From assembly GCA_034670405.1 (NCBI GenBank), contig JAXDDX010000186.1, forward strand, positions 496,001 to 560,000: 64,000 nucleotides of DNA, given 5' to 3'. A program made the translations under genes and the position numbers. The notes below the pieces were generated by a model. That model ran no database searches. It had not been told where the DNA came from and saw only the letters and a list, made by a program, of their open reading frames with translations. The stretch's first letter is position 1. Each line of letters starts with the position of its first letter. Positions 9,374 through 19,085 of this stretch are shown in pieces. The DNA is from Hoplostethus atlanticus (Eukaryota; Chordata; Actinopteri; Trachichthyiformes; Trachichthyidae).

Positions 9374-9945
9374 TACCAGTTGGCCAGTGTCATTAAACAT
9401 TTGTTGTTATACATGTTCCCATCGCTGCCACATACTGGATCATACACCGTTACGCACTCTTTCATCCGTTGGTGAAGATAAGTCTGAAGACAAACACGAG
9501 AGGGAGATAATTATCGTGGAGCTGAGAGGATACAGGTCACAGTTCCATTAAATGTGTGATTAAATCGTCATATTCCTAAAACCACAGGGAGAGGCAACTG
9601 TTTGAATTTTGAGGACTTCAATACCCAGAAGTCCTCTAAGGTGACGTCAGTAAACTGGCAGATTATTTTTTTGTTGTAACAGTATATTCAAGGTAAGATG
9701 TCAAAATGAACCAAACGTTTGAGCTGGTCAGAATAGAACAGAATGGTTATTTATTGATGGTTTACTGAAATACTATGGCTTTATATATATATATTTATAT
9801 ATATAAACAGTTTATGTATAAAACTCAATTTTGTGGACTCTAATTCTCTAAATTTCTATCGCTTTATTTGTAATTTTTAAAAGGTTATTTTAGGTTAGGT
9901 TATAATTTTTATTGAAAGACTTTTTGCAGGCTGTCTTTTTTTTTA

Positions 9946-10090
9946 TCCTGGTGACATAGCTAAGGTGCATATCATGTAACCACAACATTCTGGGTTCAAA
10001 TCCGACCTAGGACCACTGTCGCATATCTTACCCCTACCTGTCCCATCTTTCCTTTCTTCGATACTTCCTTTCAGAAAATGAAATGCCATA
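9946..10090 (+). mobile_element. tRNA-like SINE in SPINK copy A intron 2
   Basis: An A-box-like GTGACATAGCTAAGG and a B-box-like GGGTTCAAATCC (9992-10003) are spaced as in a tRNA head and followed by a pyrimidine-rich body. The same insertion is present in intron 2 of the intact paralogue at 48255-48400, indicating it predates their duplication. Confidence 0.5.
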
Positions 10091-10352
10091 AAGGGTCGTG
10101 AAAATTAAATGCAGGGCCAGGACTGGGGGCATGGGGGATCAGAGATTAGGATTAGATTTACTTTTCATTCAAACAAATCAGGCAATGCAGTGCTGGAAAT
10201 CAGTTTTTCTCTCCTTTGTCCTGTAAATTAATGGTTTAGTTTCTTTTTGATGGGAGTCCCGGGACGGCCTTTAAATCTACATTATTAGAAACTCAGCTGC
10301 CTCACCTTTACAATCTGCTCCAAGTCTTCGCTTCCTGGACCAGACTGACAGA

Positions 10353-10376
10353 CCTACACACACACACACACACACA
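10353..10376 (+). repeat. (CA)n microsatellite
   Basis: About ten CA units lie directly upstream (minus strand) of SPINK copy A exon 2. The matching position in the intact gene (50557-50590) also carries (CA)n, so the acceptor's TG-rich tract is a conserved feature of the family. Confidence 0.9.
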
Positions 10377-10884
10377 GTTCATCAGTTGTAATGTAAAAGA
10401 TGACCTCCCCTTGTCCTGTTTACAGATATCAGCAGTGAAATAATGAGGAATAATGAGAATAACAAGTGTTCTATTTTCAGGAAAGCACAAATTTCTACTT
10501 GTTTTTCTTAAAAATAACTAAAATGGTGGGTAAATGGATTCAGGTGGTTTTACCCTCCACTACAGATGTCATTCATACATGAATGAATCATAATCATTAA
10601 ACTGTAAAATACTGAAATACTGAAGATCAGATCATTAACTTCCATTGTAGTGCTGCAGTTCTGAGTACTTCTCAAACAAAACTAAACTGTTATCATCTTA
10701 TCCCAGTAATGATTAGATATTGCTGATCAGGTATTGGCACTCACCAGACAGAGAGCAGCAGGACAGAACAGAGCAGCGCAGTCAGCTTCATGGCTTCTGA
10801 TGATCAATTCTGCAGTGTTTCGCTATGTGCGCGTGACTGTTAGACAACAGGTGTGTTTTTCAGTCATCCGGTCAAAGTCATCTC

Positions 10885-10891
10885 TTTTTAT
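10885..10891 (-). promoter_or_regulatory. TATA-like box of SPINK copy A
   Basis: On the minus strand this reads GGATAAAAAGAG, about 95 bases upstream of the copy A start codon. The same element with the same flanks occurs at 20042-20052 (copy B). The intact gene has GTATAAAAAG at the corresponding place. Confidence 0.5.
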
Positions 10892-11310
10892 CCTTTCTAA
10901 AACTGCACTCCTCCTTCTCTTATCATATGATCATTTTTTTCATCCTTCATTGATTATTAATGTTATATTAACATATTACATCTGTTACAATTTGTATGTC
11001 ATTCCTTGCCAACCCAAACAACACCTCCCTGAGTCATTAGCCTGAGCAAAAGTACTTTCTTCCATAAAAGGTAGCAGATTCTGCCTGCCGTACCACAGGG
11101 CCAGAGACACACTTAAGTCAATACAGAGCTATAGCCTATTTATTAAATTCCTCAACTTAAATCATTATACAATTATCAACATACTATCACACAGGGAAAC
11201 CTTACATCTAAGCACACAGCTAAGCATTATATATTAATCAACAATCAATCAACACATTCAAATAACAACTCATTCAATATTTCTTTAAACCAAGGCCATA
11301 ATTATAATAT
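10892..11310 (-). repeat. Block X (SPINK 5' flank), copy A proximal part
   Basis: This is homologous to 23860-24330 and, inverted, to 19630-20040, and includes AGGTAGCAGATTCTGCCTGC and CACAGGGAAACCTTACATCTAAG. In every copy the block lies upstream of a SPINK promoter, so it is segmentally duplicated flanking DNA. Its distal part continues at 14147-14480 after later insertions. I see no ORF of note in it. Confidence 0.8.
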
Positions 11311-11808
11311 ATATTGGGGGGGGGACACATCCCCACAATCAATGTCAAACACTGTACTGTCTCTCTATTTCATTACTTTCAAATGTATTAAAAAGTGGAA
11401 AACTAGAATGTAATATCAGTGTTACGTAAGCTATATCACTGTCAATTGTGATAGTGTTAATGTCAACGTCAATATGTCATTTTGCGCTGGAACTGTAATT
11501 GCGGAAATAAATAATATTTTGCTAAAAAGTGTCAGTAATTGCATGGAGTGGAAACAAACGTTTTTGGTGAAAACGGGCCGAGTGCCAATCAATCAACCAT
11601 CACTAACGTTAGCTATCATAGCTAAGTTACCTGGAAAGTTAATTAGCCACACATTCACCCAGCGACCAACAATGGTGCTCATTAACTAACGTTAATGTCT
11701 TTATTACGTTATATTTGTCAGGAAGCCCACGTGAAGTCTGCGTAAAGTGTCAATAATTTATGTTGCGCTGCATGTGTAATTTATTTAGACAGTAGTAGCT
11801 TTCATTTA
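11311..11808. other. Unassigned intergenic sequence
   Basis: Nothing recognisable. The stretch is AT-rich with several TAACGTTA motifs (near 11603 and 11687). It separates the two parts of block X of copy A and is absent from copy C, so it is probably part of an unrecognised insertion. Confidence 0.5.
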
Positions 11809-11809
11809 A

Positions 11810-12064
11810 AATGGTAAATGGCTGCATTTAAACAGTGCTTTTATCCAAAGTGCTTTACAATATATGCCTCTCATTCACACACACACTCACACACCGATGG
11901 CAGTGAGCTACCATGCAAGATGCTGGCCTGACCATCGGGAGCAATTTGGGGTTCAGTGTCTTGCCCAAGGACACTTCGACATGCAGACAGGAGGAGCTGG
12001 GGATCGAACCACCAACCTTGTGATCAGTGGACAACCTGCTCTACCACTGACCCACAGGCGCCCC
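11810..12064 (-). mobile_element. tRNA-derived SINE
   Basis: On the minus strand the head reads GGGGCGCCTGTGGGTCAGTGG with an A box (GTGGGTCAGTGGTAGAGCAGG) and a B box (GGTGGTTCGATCCCC). A conserved body (TGTCCTTGGGCAAGACACTGA) and a tail ending GCAGCCATTTACC follow. This arrangement is characteristic of widespread fish tRNA SINEs. It is transcribed by RNA polymerase III when active. Confidence 0.75.
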
Positions 12065-12685
12065 ATTTATTGCACATTCGTATAGTATACTGTATAGCTG
12101 TACTTGCTTATGATAAATAGCATTATTAGTGTTTGTTTGGTTAAGTAAGACTAAGTGCAAGCAGTTTTATTACAGTCAGCTTTCATTCACAATGAGTGTC
12201 ATCATGAGCAAGAGGAAGGGTGGCATTCGTCAGTTTTTTGGGCAGCCTCAGAAAAGAAGAAAAATAAGTTGAGAGCAGTGAGAAAATGAGTACCAGTCAG
12301 ATGATAGAAGTATACAGTAGTACAAGAGATGAGTCAATATTTCTTGATATAATAATCATTGCCATTCAGATCAGAAATGGTTAGTAATCGATTCCTGAAC
12401 AGCATGGCAAGAAACACCACTTGTTTACTGATAATATTTCTTTCATGTTCACTCTGGTGCGTTCAGAGTAAAGAGAGAGAGGGAGAGAGAGCATGAGGAT
12501 GCCCACAGGGTAGGGAGAGCAGGTGACATGGAGGTGAGTGAGAAAAGGAGCAAATATTGATGGCTATAATGACGTCACAACAGTCTAATCCTAATGTTAA
12601 TTGAAGCTAAGATATTCCTCTAAGTATGACTTCTCATATGTATTTCAGATAATAGGATAGGCCTCTCGTTCAGAGGGAAGACCAG
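12065..12685. other. Unassigned sequence with a short basic ORF
   Basis: A 26-codon frame at 12192-12269 (+) reads MSVIMSKRKGGIRQFFGQPQ and then RRK before a stop. It resembles first exons of some hAT-type genes, but it is too short to assign. An AG-rich stretch lies at 12470-12495. Otherwise nothing is seen. Confidence 0.3.
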
Positions 12686-12986
12686 GGGCCTCATTTATAA
12701 AACTTTGCGTAGATTCCATCCTAAAACATTGCGTACGCACAAACCTCAGAATCTACTAACGCAAGAAAATATTCAGATCTATAAAACCGTGCGGCGCACA
12801 CCTGTACGCAGTCTTCTCTTTATAAATACCCACCTGCGGTGAATTGTGCGCTCGTGTACTCCTCCCACTACTCCTCCCAGTGTCGTCCCACAATCAGCCA
12901 TAAATGGTCAATGCTAAATAGGTCATGAATATGCAGACATTGTTAAGGAGCCTTTGTTGGACTATCAATGAGGGAAAGACGGAGAG

Positions 12987-13100
12987 ACGGCAACTGCAAG
13001 AAAGGCAAAATTTGCGGAGTGCGAGATCGAGGTGCTCATCACTGAGGTTGAGCGCCGTAAAGGTGTACTGTCTGGGGGCTCAGTAGAGGCATCTGTGCCA
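12987..13100 (+). pseudogene. Harbinger Myb/SANT-like DNA-binding protein fragment
   Basis: The frame around 12995-13095 reads KAKFAECEIEVLITEVERRK followed by GVLSGGSV. This is the N-terminal helix region of Myb/SANT-like proteins that accompany PIF/Harbinger transposases and help nuclear import and end binding. The rest of the domain is missing, replaced by unrelated AT-rich sequence. The copy at 29183-29290 is nearly identical (LFGG instead of LSGG). Confidence 0.65.
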
Positions 13101-13527
13101 CATTGTGGAGAACAGCACAAGCCCTAATAATCTGGCACACCTTAATAATAATAAAAATAAACTTTAGTTTAAGTTACAAAGTGCTTTAGAAGACAAAATA
13201 AAAATAGTAGACAAACTGACGATGAACAAAATGATAAAAACAATTTAAAAATTATTAAGTTAAGTTAAGTTATTAAGTTATACAACATTGAGCATAAGGA
13301 GCTACATATGAGAGAGTAAAATATGCTTAGCCCCTCAGTTGTATTTTTGCCCCTTCTGTTTAAGCTTTATGTATCTATAGAAAAATATTTCCATAGGTGT
13401 ATGCTAGGGCGTCCATAGTAGCCCACTGAAACGGAGCTGAGGAGATCGATAGACAGACAGACACGTCACTTAGTTCGGTTTCTCAGCCTGCTTGCTTTTC
13501 GTGGTGGTAAATACATTCCCCCCATTG

Positions 13528-13531
<4 letters not shown>

Positions 13532-13565
<34 letters not shown>
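13532..13565 (+). repeat. (AG)n microsatellite inside Harbinger copy 1
   Basis: About 17 AG units. The same array in Harbinger copy 2 (29742-29765) is shorter, so it expanded or contracted after the copies separated. Confidence 0.95.
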
Positions 13566-13570
<5 letters not shown>

Positions 13571-14146
13571 GCCGCAAACTGCTGTTTCTACGCGCCTCCC
13601 CCTGCTGATTTTGACAGAGAATCGTTATCGTTCATAAATTCTCTGCAGTGATCTGCAGTTCTTATGTGAGTCTCTGATTAATAAATGTATTCTTTGATTT
13701 TGAACAGTAGCCTCGTGTTGTTGTTATTTAGCCTTTCTGAGACTGTTGCATGGTTAAATCACTGAGTTTTATTTTATGAAAAATTGCCCCTTCAGTCACT
13801 TCATCCTGGCGCCGGCCTGGTAAAATAATCAATAAAATAAGAGTTAAGTAGTGGCTTAACAGATACAACAGACCACAATCCCTGTGAAAGCACACTTATA
13901 AAACTATGTTTTTAAGAGGACTGAGCTTTATTTTGTGATCTCCCCATCGGGCGTCGCTGATTCCCGTGTCTGAAAAACTTTGAGGTGAGCTCTGCATGGG
14001 TGAAAGGATGCGTAGAACTGCGCACCTTTTACTGCATAGAAATTTTCTATAAATCCCGACGTTTGCGGTAAAATATGCGTATGCACATTTCACCCCCGTT
14101 AACGCCACTTTTTTGTGCGTAGCAACCTTTATAAATGAGGCCCCAG

Positions 14147-14480
14147 GTCACAATCTTTAGGGAGCTCTAGGTCCCATATGTCCAAAAAATGCCAACGTAA
14201 CACCCCTAGGCACTGGTTTTCTTGAGTAATGTCAGGCTACTCGAAGCATTTGTCACACTATTCTCCTGCCGTTGTCACCCACAAAGTGGTGAGTTCCAGA
14301 ATGACCTGGCAACTAGAGCAAAGGGTGTTATTCTAAAAGGGAAAGCAAAGGGCAAGGATGATGAAGAAAGCCCAGGCAAGGCTTTTTTTCTGCTAATGGC
14401 AAGAATCAGCAATTAGTATGTTACTATTAGCACATCAATCATTTATAAACGAGGAAGTAAGTTAAACCATTGGATTGCCG
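14147..14480 (-). repeat. Block X, copy A distal part
   Basis: This matches 25215-25525 (same strand), including CGTAACACCCCTAGGCACTG and GCCGTTGTCACCCACAAAGT. It continues the copy A flank that was split by the Harbinger at 12686-14143. Confidence 0.75.
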
Positions 14481-14559
14481 ATGAGTCTCATGCCACGCTT
14501 GTAAAGCCCCTTTATGGGTTCTGTGCTTCTTTATGGTGGAACAATCGCAGAGCCAGTAA

Positions 14560-15290
14560 TCCTTCCATTCTTGCCAGATGTCACATCTAGGCAGTCTAGA
14601 CAGTCCTGTCTTTGCATATCCTGGCTTGAAGTTACCAATGAAATGGATCCATACACACATTTGTTAAATAAAACGGTTAACTAAAGATTAATAGTTCAGT
14701 CAAGTCAAGAGTCAAGTCGTGATTGACTTGAGTATATTTATTTGCAATAGCTGAGCGCTCAGGAGAGGTATACACACAGTATGGGGTATGCAGATCTCTG
14801 AAGGAAGAGCAGTTAGGGATGTGGTTTCATAGAAAACACAAGGTCACTGCAAAGTCATAATACCAGCTGCATAGATAACAGCATGACTAGCAGTAGTTTT
14901 CCACTAGCAGTTTGTTAAGTAGTAATACAAAATGGTGGATTACAATACAAAGAAGTAGTGATAGAAAATTATTGACATAAGAAATACTGACATGGCGCAT
15001 TCATTATTTTCTTCTACCACAAGTATCATTCAACCAATCGTCATGCCATACCATTTGTCGAACCAGGTTGCCTGCTATTGACCAGTAGGAATTACTCAAA
15101 TCTCTGAGTAAGAGATAATTTTGCTTAAGACAAGGGTCGAAATTCAACTGTGACACCAGCCCAGACACACTGGAGCTATTGGATATCAACGGGAGATTGC
15201 ATAGTCATACACAGAGAAGATATGCACAAAGTCTGGAGATAGTAAAATACTACATAGACCTGTTGGGAAGCGGAAAGGGAGTGACAGGGG
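14560..15290. repeat. Dispersed repeat shared with 32100-32340
   Basis: Two blocks (about 14605-14645 and 15105-15265) match 32105-32145 and 32170-32330, including TTGGATATCAACGGGAGATTG and TAGTCATACACAGAG. No coding capacity is recognised. It could belong to an LTR element or to flanking duplicated DNA; unassigned. Confidence 0.5.
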
Positions 15291-15424
15291 CCTGATTCTC
15301 CACTAGCTGTTGCTGACAAACCACACCCCAAAAAAGCCAACAAGGACTCAACAAGAACTAAAAGGTGCAAAATGGTTCTGCACTAGGATCGCCCAGGGAG
15401 GGGGTACTGGACAGAAGAGGCTGT

Positions 15425-15689
15425 CTACCCAGAATCTGATAAAATAGGCTCTATTTGTTTCTCGCATATGTGGGAGAATGCTTCAAAAATCTGCTCCCAG
15501 AAGTTGCTTAAGGATTGGCATGACCAAAACATATGGCCCGTTGTAGCTGGGTTGTGGTGGCATCTCAGACACTCAGGGCTAGTACCAGAGTATATTCTGG
15601 ACAGTTTCTCATTTGTGTAATGCAAAAAGTGTAATACCTTGAATTGAAGGAGGCCATCTCTTATGCAGAGGGAGGTTGTGTGAATACTT
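15425..15689 (-). pseudogene. L1 ORF2 C-terminal cysteine/histidine domain
   Basis: This segment reads SLCIRDGLLQF, NEKLSRIYSGTSPECLRCHH and GHMFWSCQSLSNFWEQIF. The C-x2-C-x8-H-x4-C pattern followed by aromatic residues is the nucleic-acid-binding end of L1 ORF2. It is separated from the rest of the ORF by the 15690-16902 insertion. Confidence 0.7.
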
Positions 15690-15924
15690 CAGGGTACCCC
15701 CAGGATTCTCCAAGTTAAATTTAAGACTTTTTAAGACCTTTTTAATACCACTTAGAATGAAATTTAATGCCAACTTCACGGCCATACTGGCAAAAGTATG
15801 AAGGATATAATGGAAAATCAGTATGGATTTTAAGCCCTAGAAAATAATTATTTACCAAGTACTTGAATTTAATAAAACATATTATAATACTCACATTAAT
15901 ATTTAATACACAATAGCTTTGTGA

Positions 15925-16552
15925 GCGCCCTTCACATGATCAGCGACAAAAACGCTCGGCGCTGGTATTCATTTCCTATATTGGCAAGCGTCGCCGCCGA
16001 ACCTAGCGTCGCCGCCACCCTCGGTGTTCTGCGCCCTGGGCACAGACACTGGGAGACCCCCTGGCGCTGCGCTCAAAGTTCAACTATATTCAACTTTGAC
16101 CTTCGCGACGCGCAACCAATCACTGGAATCTAATAGCTCTTAGTTTGCTATTCATTAGTGATCGGGTTAGAGATAGAGAGCAGTGGGAAAGAGAGGTGTT
16201 TGATATCATAGCCGCAAAATTAAAAAAAAATATATATATAGAAGAGAAACTTGTTTTATGTGTCGGAGCATCCCGAATTATACAACATGACCTTAAATCA
16301 TACCATGATCTGACTAAAAAGTCTGTATCATGGAATGATGTCGGTTTACAGATGGGACTACCAGGTTGGTTGACAGCTTAGTACAGGACGTATATGCAGC
16401 CAGTCTATATTCACTTCTATGGCTGTGCTAGTATGATCATTGGCGATGTGGTTAGCTACGGTCACCGGCTGATGTGGGTGACGCTGATCATGTGAAGTCT
16501 CGTCCAACCTGACGTTGATGCCGACGCTTTGCGCGGATCATGTGAAAGCCCC
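15925..16552 (+). mobile_element. Nested DNA element with MADF-domain remnant
   Basis: The termini GCGCCCTTCACATGATCAGCG and (inverted) GGGGCTTTCACATGATCCGCG match each other, followed by related GCGTCGGC stretches. The interior carries a MADF-like exon (16145-16381). The element lies inside the CAGGGTACCC transposon, which itself lies in an L1. Confidence 0.5.
16145..16381 (+). pseudogene. MADF (Adf-1-type Myb) domain fragment
   Basis: An open frame contains EEKLVLCVGASRIIQHD followed by YHDLTKKSVSWNDVGLQMGL. The order (acidic start, Y-x-D-x-x-K-K, W-x-x-V/I) is that of MADF domains found in PIF/P-type transposon accessory proteins. The third helix (CRRRWKNLRD-like) is missing and the frame stops just after. 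It is non-functional. Confidence 0.5.
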
Positions 16553-16904
16553 TTAAAACGACACTTGCCCATTCTGAGACGACGAGCTAGCTTGTTAGCA
16601 GCACACTCCACGGTCAAGAGCGTCAATACACTGACGTAAACATTACCTGTACTGTTGTAATGTCCAAGCCACACCAAACAGAGTAAATTGTAACGTTACA
16701 CACAAAACATTTTATACATTTGACAGTTTTTCATGACGTTACGGTATTTATTTGATCCTACGAAAGGACAAGAAAAAACTTTAAGACCTTTGCAAACGAA
16801 ATTCAATACTTTGTAAACGAAATTCAATACTTTTAAGGCCTTATTTTAAGAATATTAAATTCAATGCTTTTTTAATACTTTTAAGACCCCGCGGGTACCC
16901 TGCA

Positions 16905-17569
16905 CTTTCTAGGCTGCGTTGCCAGGTCTCGTCAGAGAGTGCAACCTCCAAGTCCTGCTCCCATGTTAGTCTAGTGTTGTCCCATGAGGGTTTGTTGATA
17001 TCTTGTATCGTTATATAAGCTTTAGAAACCCTCCCTTTCACAGGGGGGTCCAGTTCCAATAAACAATCCATAGCATTTTCAGAAGGGTGGAAAGGAAATG
17101 GGAAATGTTTCTAAACTACGGACCAGCAAGTATCTGAAAAAGTGAGTTCTCGGGATGTTGTGGTCTTTTTGTGTTTCAAATGAGACAAATGTACAATTGG
17201 TAAAGAGATCGCTAAAAAATACCAGACCCTCTCTATGCCATGTTTGGAATGCTGCGTCAGTTTCGGATGGGGGAAACAGATGGTTGTTCATTAGAGGAAG
17301 GAAATTGCTCGCCTGATTGAGGTGGAAATGTTTCCTAAATTGGAAACATATTTTGAAGGAATTTTTGACAACAGGGTTTAGGGTTTGAAGATTTAGGTTC
17401 ATAGGTAAAGGACAGCCCAGAATAGAGATTGGATTGGACGCTGGATTAGACAACAGTTCCATAGTAGCCCATGTTGGGCCTTGTTGGGTCTCATATATTG
17501 AGATCCAGTAAATCAGTTTAGAAATGTTAGCTGCCCAGTAGTAAAATAGGAAGTTAGGTAGGCCTAACC
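16905..17569 (-). pseudogene. L1 ORF2 connection-region fragment
   Basis: The minus-strand frame reads LPNFLFYYWAANISK, then NPASNPISILGCPLPMN, NPVVKNSFKICFQFRKHF, and later DPPVKGRVSKAYITIQ with SDETWQRSLESA. It contains a frame change near 17080 between two open segments. Patterns match L1/Tx1 ORF2 between the RT and C-terminal domains. Confidence 0.7.
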
Positions 17570-18867
17570 TAGGGGTGGGCGGTATAACGGTTGAACCGGT
17601 ATACCGGTAGAAATCCGTGCCACGGTAGAGATTTGACTCTACCGGATGTACCGGTAGAAGGCTACCTTTAGGCTCTTTGAATGTAAAAATACTTTTTCAA
17701 ATTTACAAACGTAACACACAAAGCTAGCGAACTGCGCGCTGCCATTTAAAGATAATAAACTAGTTTGTGGAAAAAGACGATGTGAAAAAGTGAGTAGTGC
17801 AACGTAAACTTCGACGTAAACAGACGCATGCTTTCTGAAGATGCATGGTGAAATGTAAGGCAGCGAGCATGACGCGGGAGCTCCCGTTCCCGATGCAAAC
17901 AAAGAAGAAGAATTAGTTAGAAAGAAAGGTGCTTCGTCCATCATCTGGACGTGGTTTGGGTTTAAAAAGTCGGACCTTGAGCAGAAAACTATTATCTGCA
18001 AGCAATGTCGAGCAAGAGTTGTTGCCGGCAGTGGTAACACGAGCAATCTGTTTTATCACCTCAAAACAAAACATGTCCGCGAGTATGAAGAGAGTACTAG
18101 GATGCGCGTAGACACAAGCAGTCCCTCCGCAAGTGGTGCTAAACGAAAAACCACAACGCAGACGCCGCTAGCCGAGTCATTTTCCAGTGGCTATCCGTAT
18201 GACCAAAAAAAAGCAAGCGGTGGAAGGACATTACACATTCCATAACGGAGTACCTATGTAAGGACATGGTTCCTATACAAACAGGTTTAAGGCATTGATC
18301 AAAACACTGGATCCGAGGTATGTGATGCCAGGTCGAAAACACTTCAGCCAAACTGGAAAAAAGTTTGCATATAATGTGCTATTTATCTTTATAATTCTTT
18401 TCTTGGCATGTTGCCTAACCTTTGAAGTTTTTGTTATATACAGTAGAAGTTATTTGAAGTATTGGAATACTTGAAATTTACATTTTTATGTTTATTTATT
18501 TATTTATTTTTTTAAATATTTCTTTGTATTGTTCAGAACCTATTTTGGAAAAAAGTTTGCATATAAGGTGCTATTTATATTTAATACAGTGCAGTTTTGC
18601 ACAATAAAACATTCATAAACACTTAAGTTCAATGTCAATTTTGTCATAATATACAGATTACAGAATACTAATGGAAGAGCCCAGTAGAAACCTCATAGTT
18701 AACCCCCCGGGAATAAATTGTTACCATCCCAGAGTCTTGTACTGCTCCTAAAGCATTTTTTAAAATTATTATTATAAGAAAAACAAATATACCGTGATAT
18801 ATACCGTTACCGTCCAAAATTCTAAATATACTGTGATATAGATTTTAGGCCATACCGCCCACCCCTA
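17570..18867 (+). mobile_element. hAT transposon with perfect 8-bp target duplication
   Basis: The termini TAGGGGTGGGCGGTAT and ATACCGCCCACCCCTA are perfect inverted repeats. GCCTAACC flanks both sides (17562-17569 and 18868-18875), an 8-bp duplication diagnostic of hAT insertion. The interior is subterminal ACCGGTATACCGGTA repeats, a BED exon (17892-18240), and about 600 bases of AT-rich sequence (18360-18860). The element is internally deleted and non-autonomous. Confidence 0.9.
17892..18350 (+). pseudogene. hAT transposase N-terminal BED-finger fragment
   Basis: The frame reads EELVRKKGASSIIWTWFGF, then ICKQCRARV (C-x2-C near 17996-18009) and NLFYHLKTKH (H-x4-H near 18054-18074), a complete BED zinc finger. 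PLAESFSSGYPYDQK follows, after which the frame breaks near 18210. The remaining piece around 18240-18350 resembles a transposase segment (KDMVP..., LIKTLDPRY) in another frame. The catalytic RNase-H-like core and dimerisation region are absent. Confidence 0.7.
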
Positions 18868-19056
18868 GCCTAACCCCCCTGCTGATTTGGGCATCTCTAG
18901 GCAGGCTCTCTTTATCCGTGGGGTGGACTTGCCCCAAATGAAGGTAGTGATATGACTATCCAACTGCTTGAACGAATACTTGGTTAAGACAATGGGGATA
19001 ATTTGGAATAAGTATAAGAATTGTGGCAGTATTGTCATCTTGATCGTATTGGTCAT
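18868..19056 (-). pseudogene. L1 ORF2 fragment (IIKM...GGLG segment)
   Basis: 63 codons read IIKMTILPQFLYLFQ, FKQLDSHITTFIWG, then PRIKRACLEMPKSAGGLG, a conserved L1 ORF2 stretch after the RT domain. The frame ends at the hAT target site and is continued by LPNF at 17569. Confidence 0.75.
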
Positions 19057-19085
19057 TGGTCGTTACCGGTCATACCGTTAATGGA

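Larger units (their letters stand above)
9230..10791 (-). pseudogene. SPINK-type Kazal inhibitor, copy A (probable pseudogene)
   Basis: Four exons mirror the intact gene at 47159-52343: exon 1 10745-10791 (MKLTALLCSVLLL signal peptide), exon 2 10306-10353 (SGPGSEDLEQIVK), exon 3 9377-9483 (Kazal core with YDPVCGSDGNMYNNKC), exon 4 9230-9284 (GKHVAVAEGGACGNP and stop). Exon 1 lacks two bases relative to the intact paralogue, so the visible splice sites do not keep frame (47+48 nt before a phase-0 exon). A weak upstream GT (after 42 nt of exon 1) would restore it. Cysteines 1 and 5 are missing while 2, 3, 4 and 6 remain. A TATA-like box lies at 10885-10891. It is a likely pseudogene or highly derived secreted peptide. 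Confidence 0.7.
12686..14143 (+). mobile_element. Harbinger element with Myb/SANT-like fragment, copy 1
   Basis: The termini GGGCCTCATTTATAAA and TTTATAAATGAGGCCC are inverted, with GCGTACGCAC-type subterminal motifs. The flanks duplicate CAG (12683-12685 and 14144-14146), and the restored site reads GACCAGGTC, agreeing with the CWG preference reported for fish Harbinger3-type elements. Only a Myb/SANT-like fragment is coded. It is inserted in block X of SPINK copy A. A second long copy lies at 28867-30289. Confidence 0.85.
15690..16902. mobile_element. DNA transposon with CAGGGTACCC termini
   Basis: It begins CAGGGTACCCC and ends GCGGGTACCCTG, with inverted subterminal sequence rich in CTTTTAAGAC/GTCTTAAAAG and AAATTCAATAC motifs, as in fish hAT-type MITEs. 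A clear 8-bp target duplication is not visible, so hAT membership is likely but unproven. A second element (15925-16552) is nested inside. Confidence 0.6.
15425..19056 (-). mobile_element. L1/Tx1-type LINE, 5' truncated, with two insertions
   Basis: Pieces of one ORF2 appear in order on the minus strand: 18868-19056 (IIKMTILPQFLYLFQ, FIWGKSTPRI), 16905-17569 (LPNFLFYYWAANISK onward, SDETWQ) and 15425-15689 (SLCIRDGLLQFKVLH, then the C-terminal C-x2-C...H...C motif CLRCHHNP with HMFW). The pieces join without missing residues when the insertions 17570-18867 and 15690-16902 are removed. These are L1-type connection and C-terminal zinc-knuckle regions. Upstream RT domains are absent. Confidence 0.75.

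Noticed and set aside
9780..9806. Telomere-like or promoter TATATA sequence
   Set aside because: A simple AT microsatellite in intron 2 of copy A, far from any start site.
10734..11045. 103-codon plus-strand frame across the SPINK copy A promoter
   Set aside because: It is antisense to exon 1 and promoter and extends into block X; no homologue recognised.
17639..18046. 135-codon open frame on the minus strand
   Set aside because: It is the antisense of the BED-finger exon of the hAT at 17570-18867.
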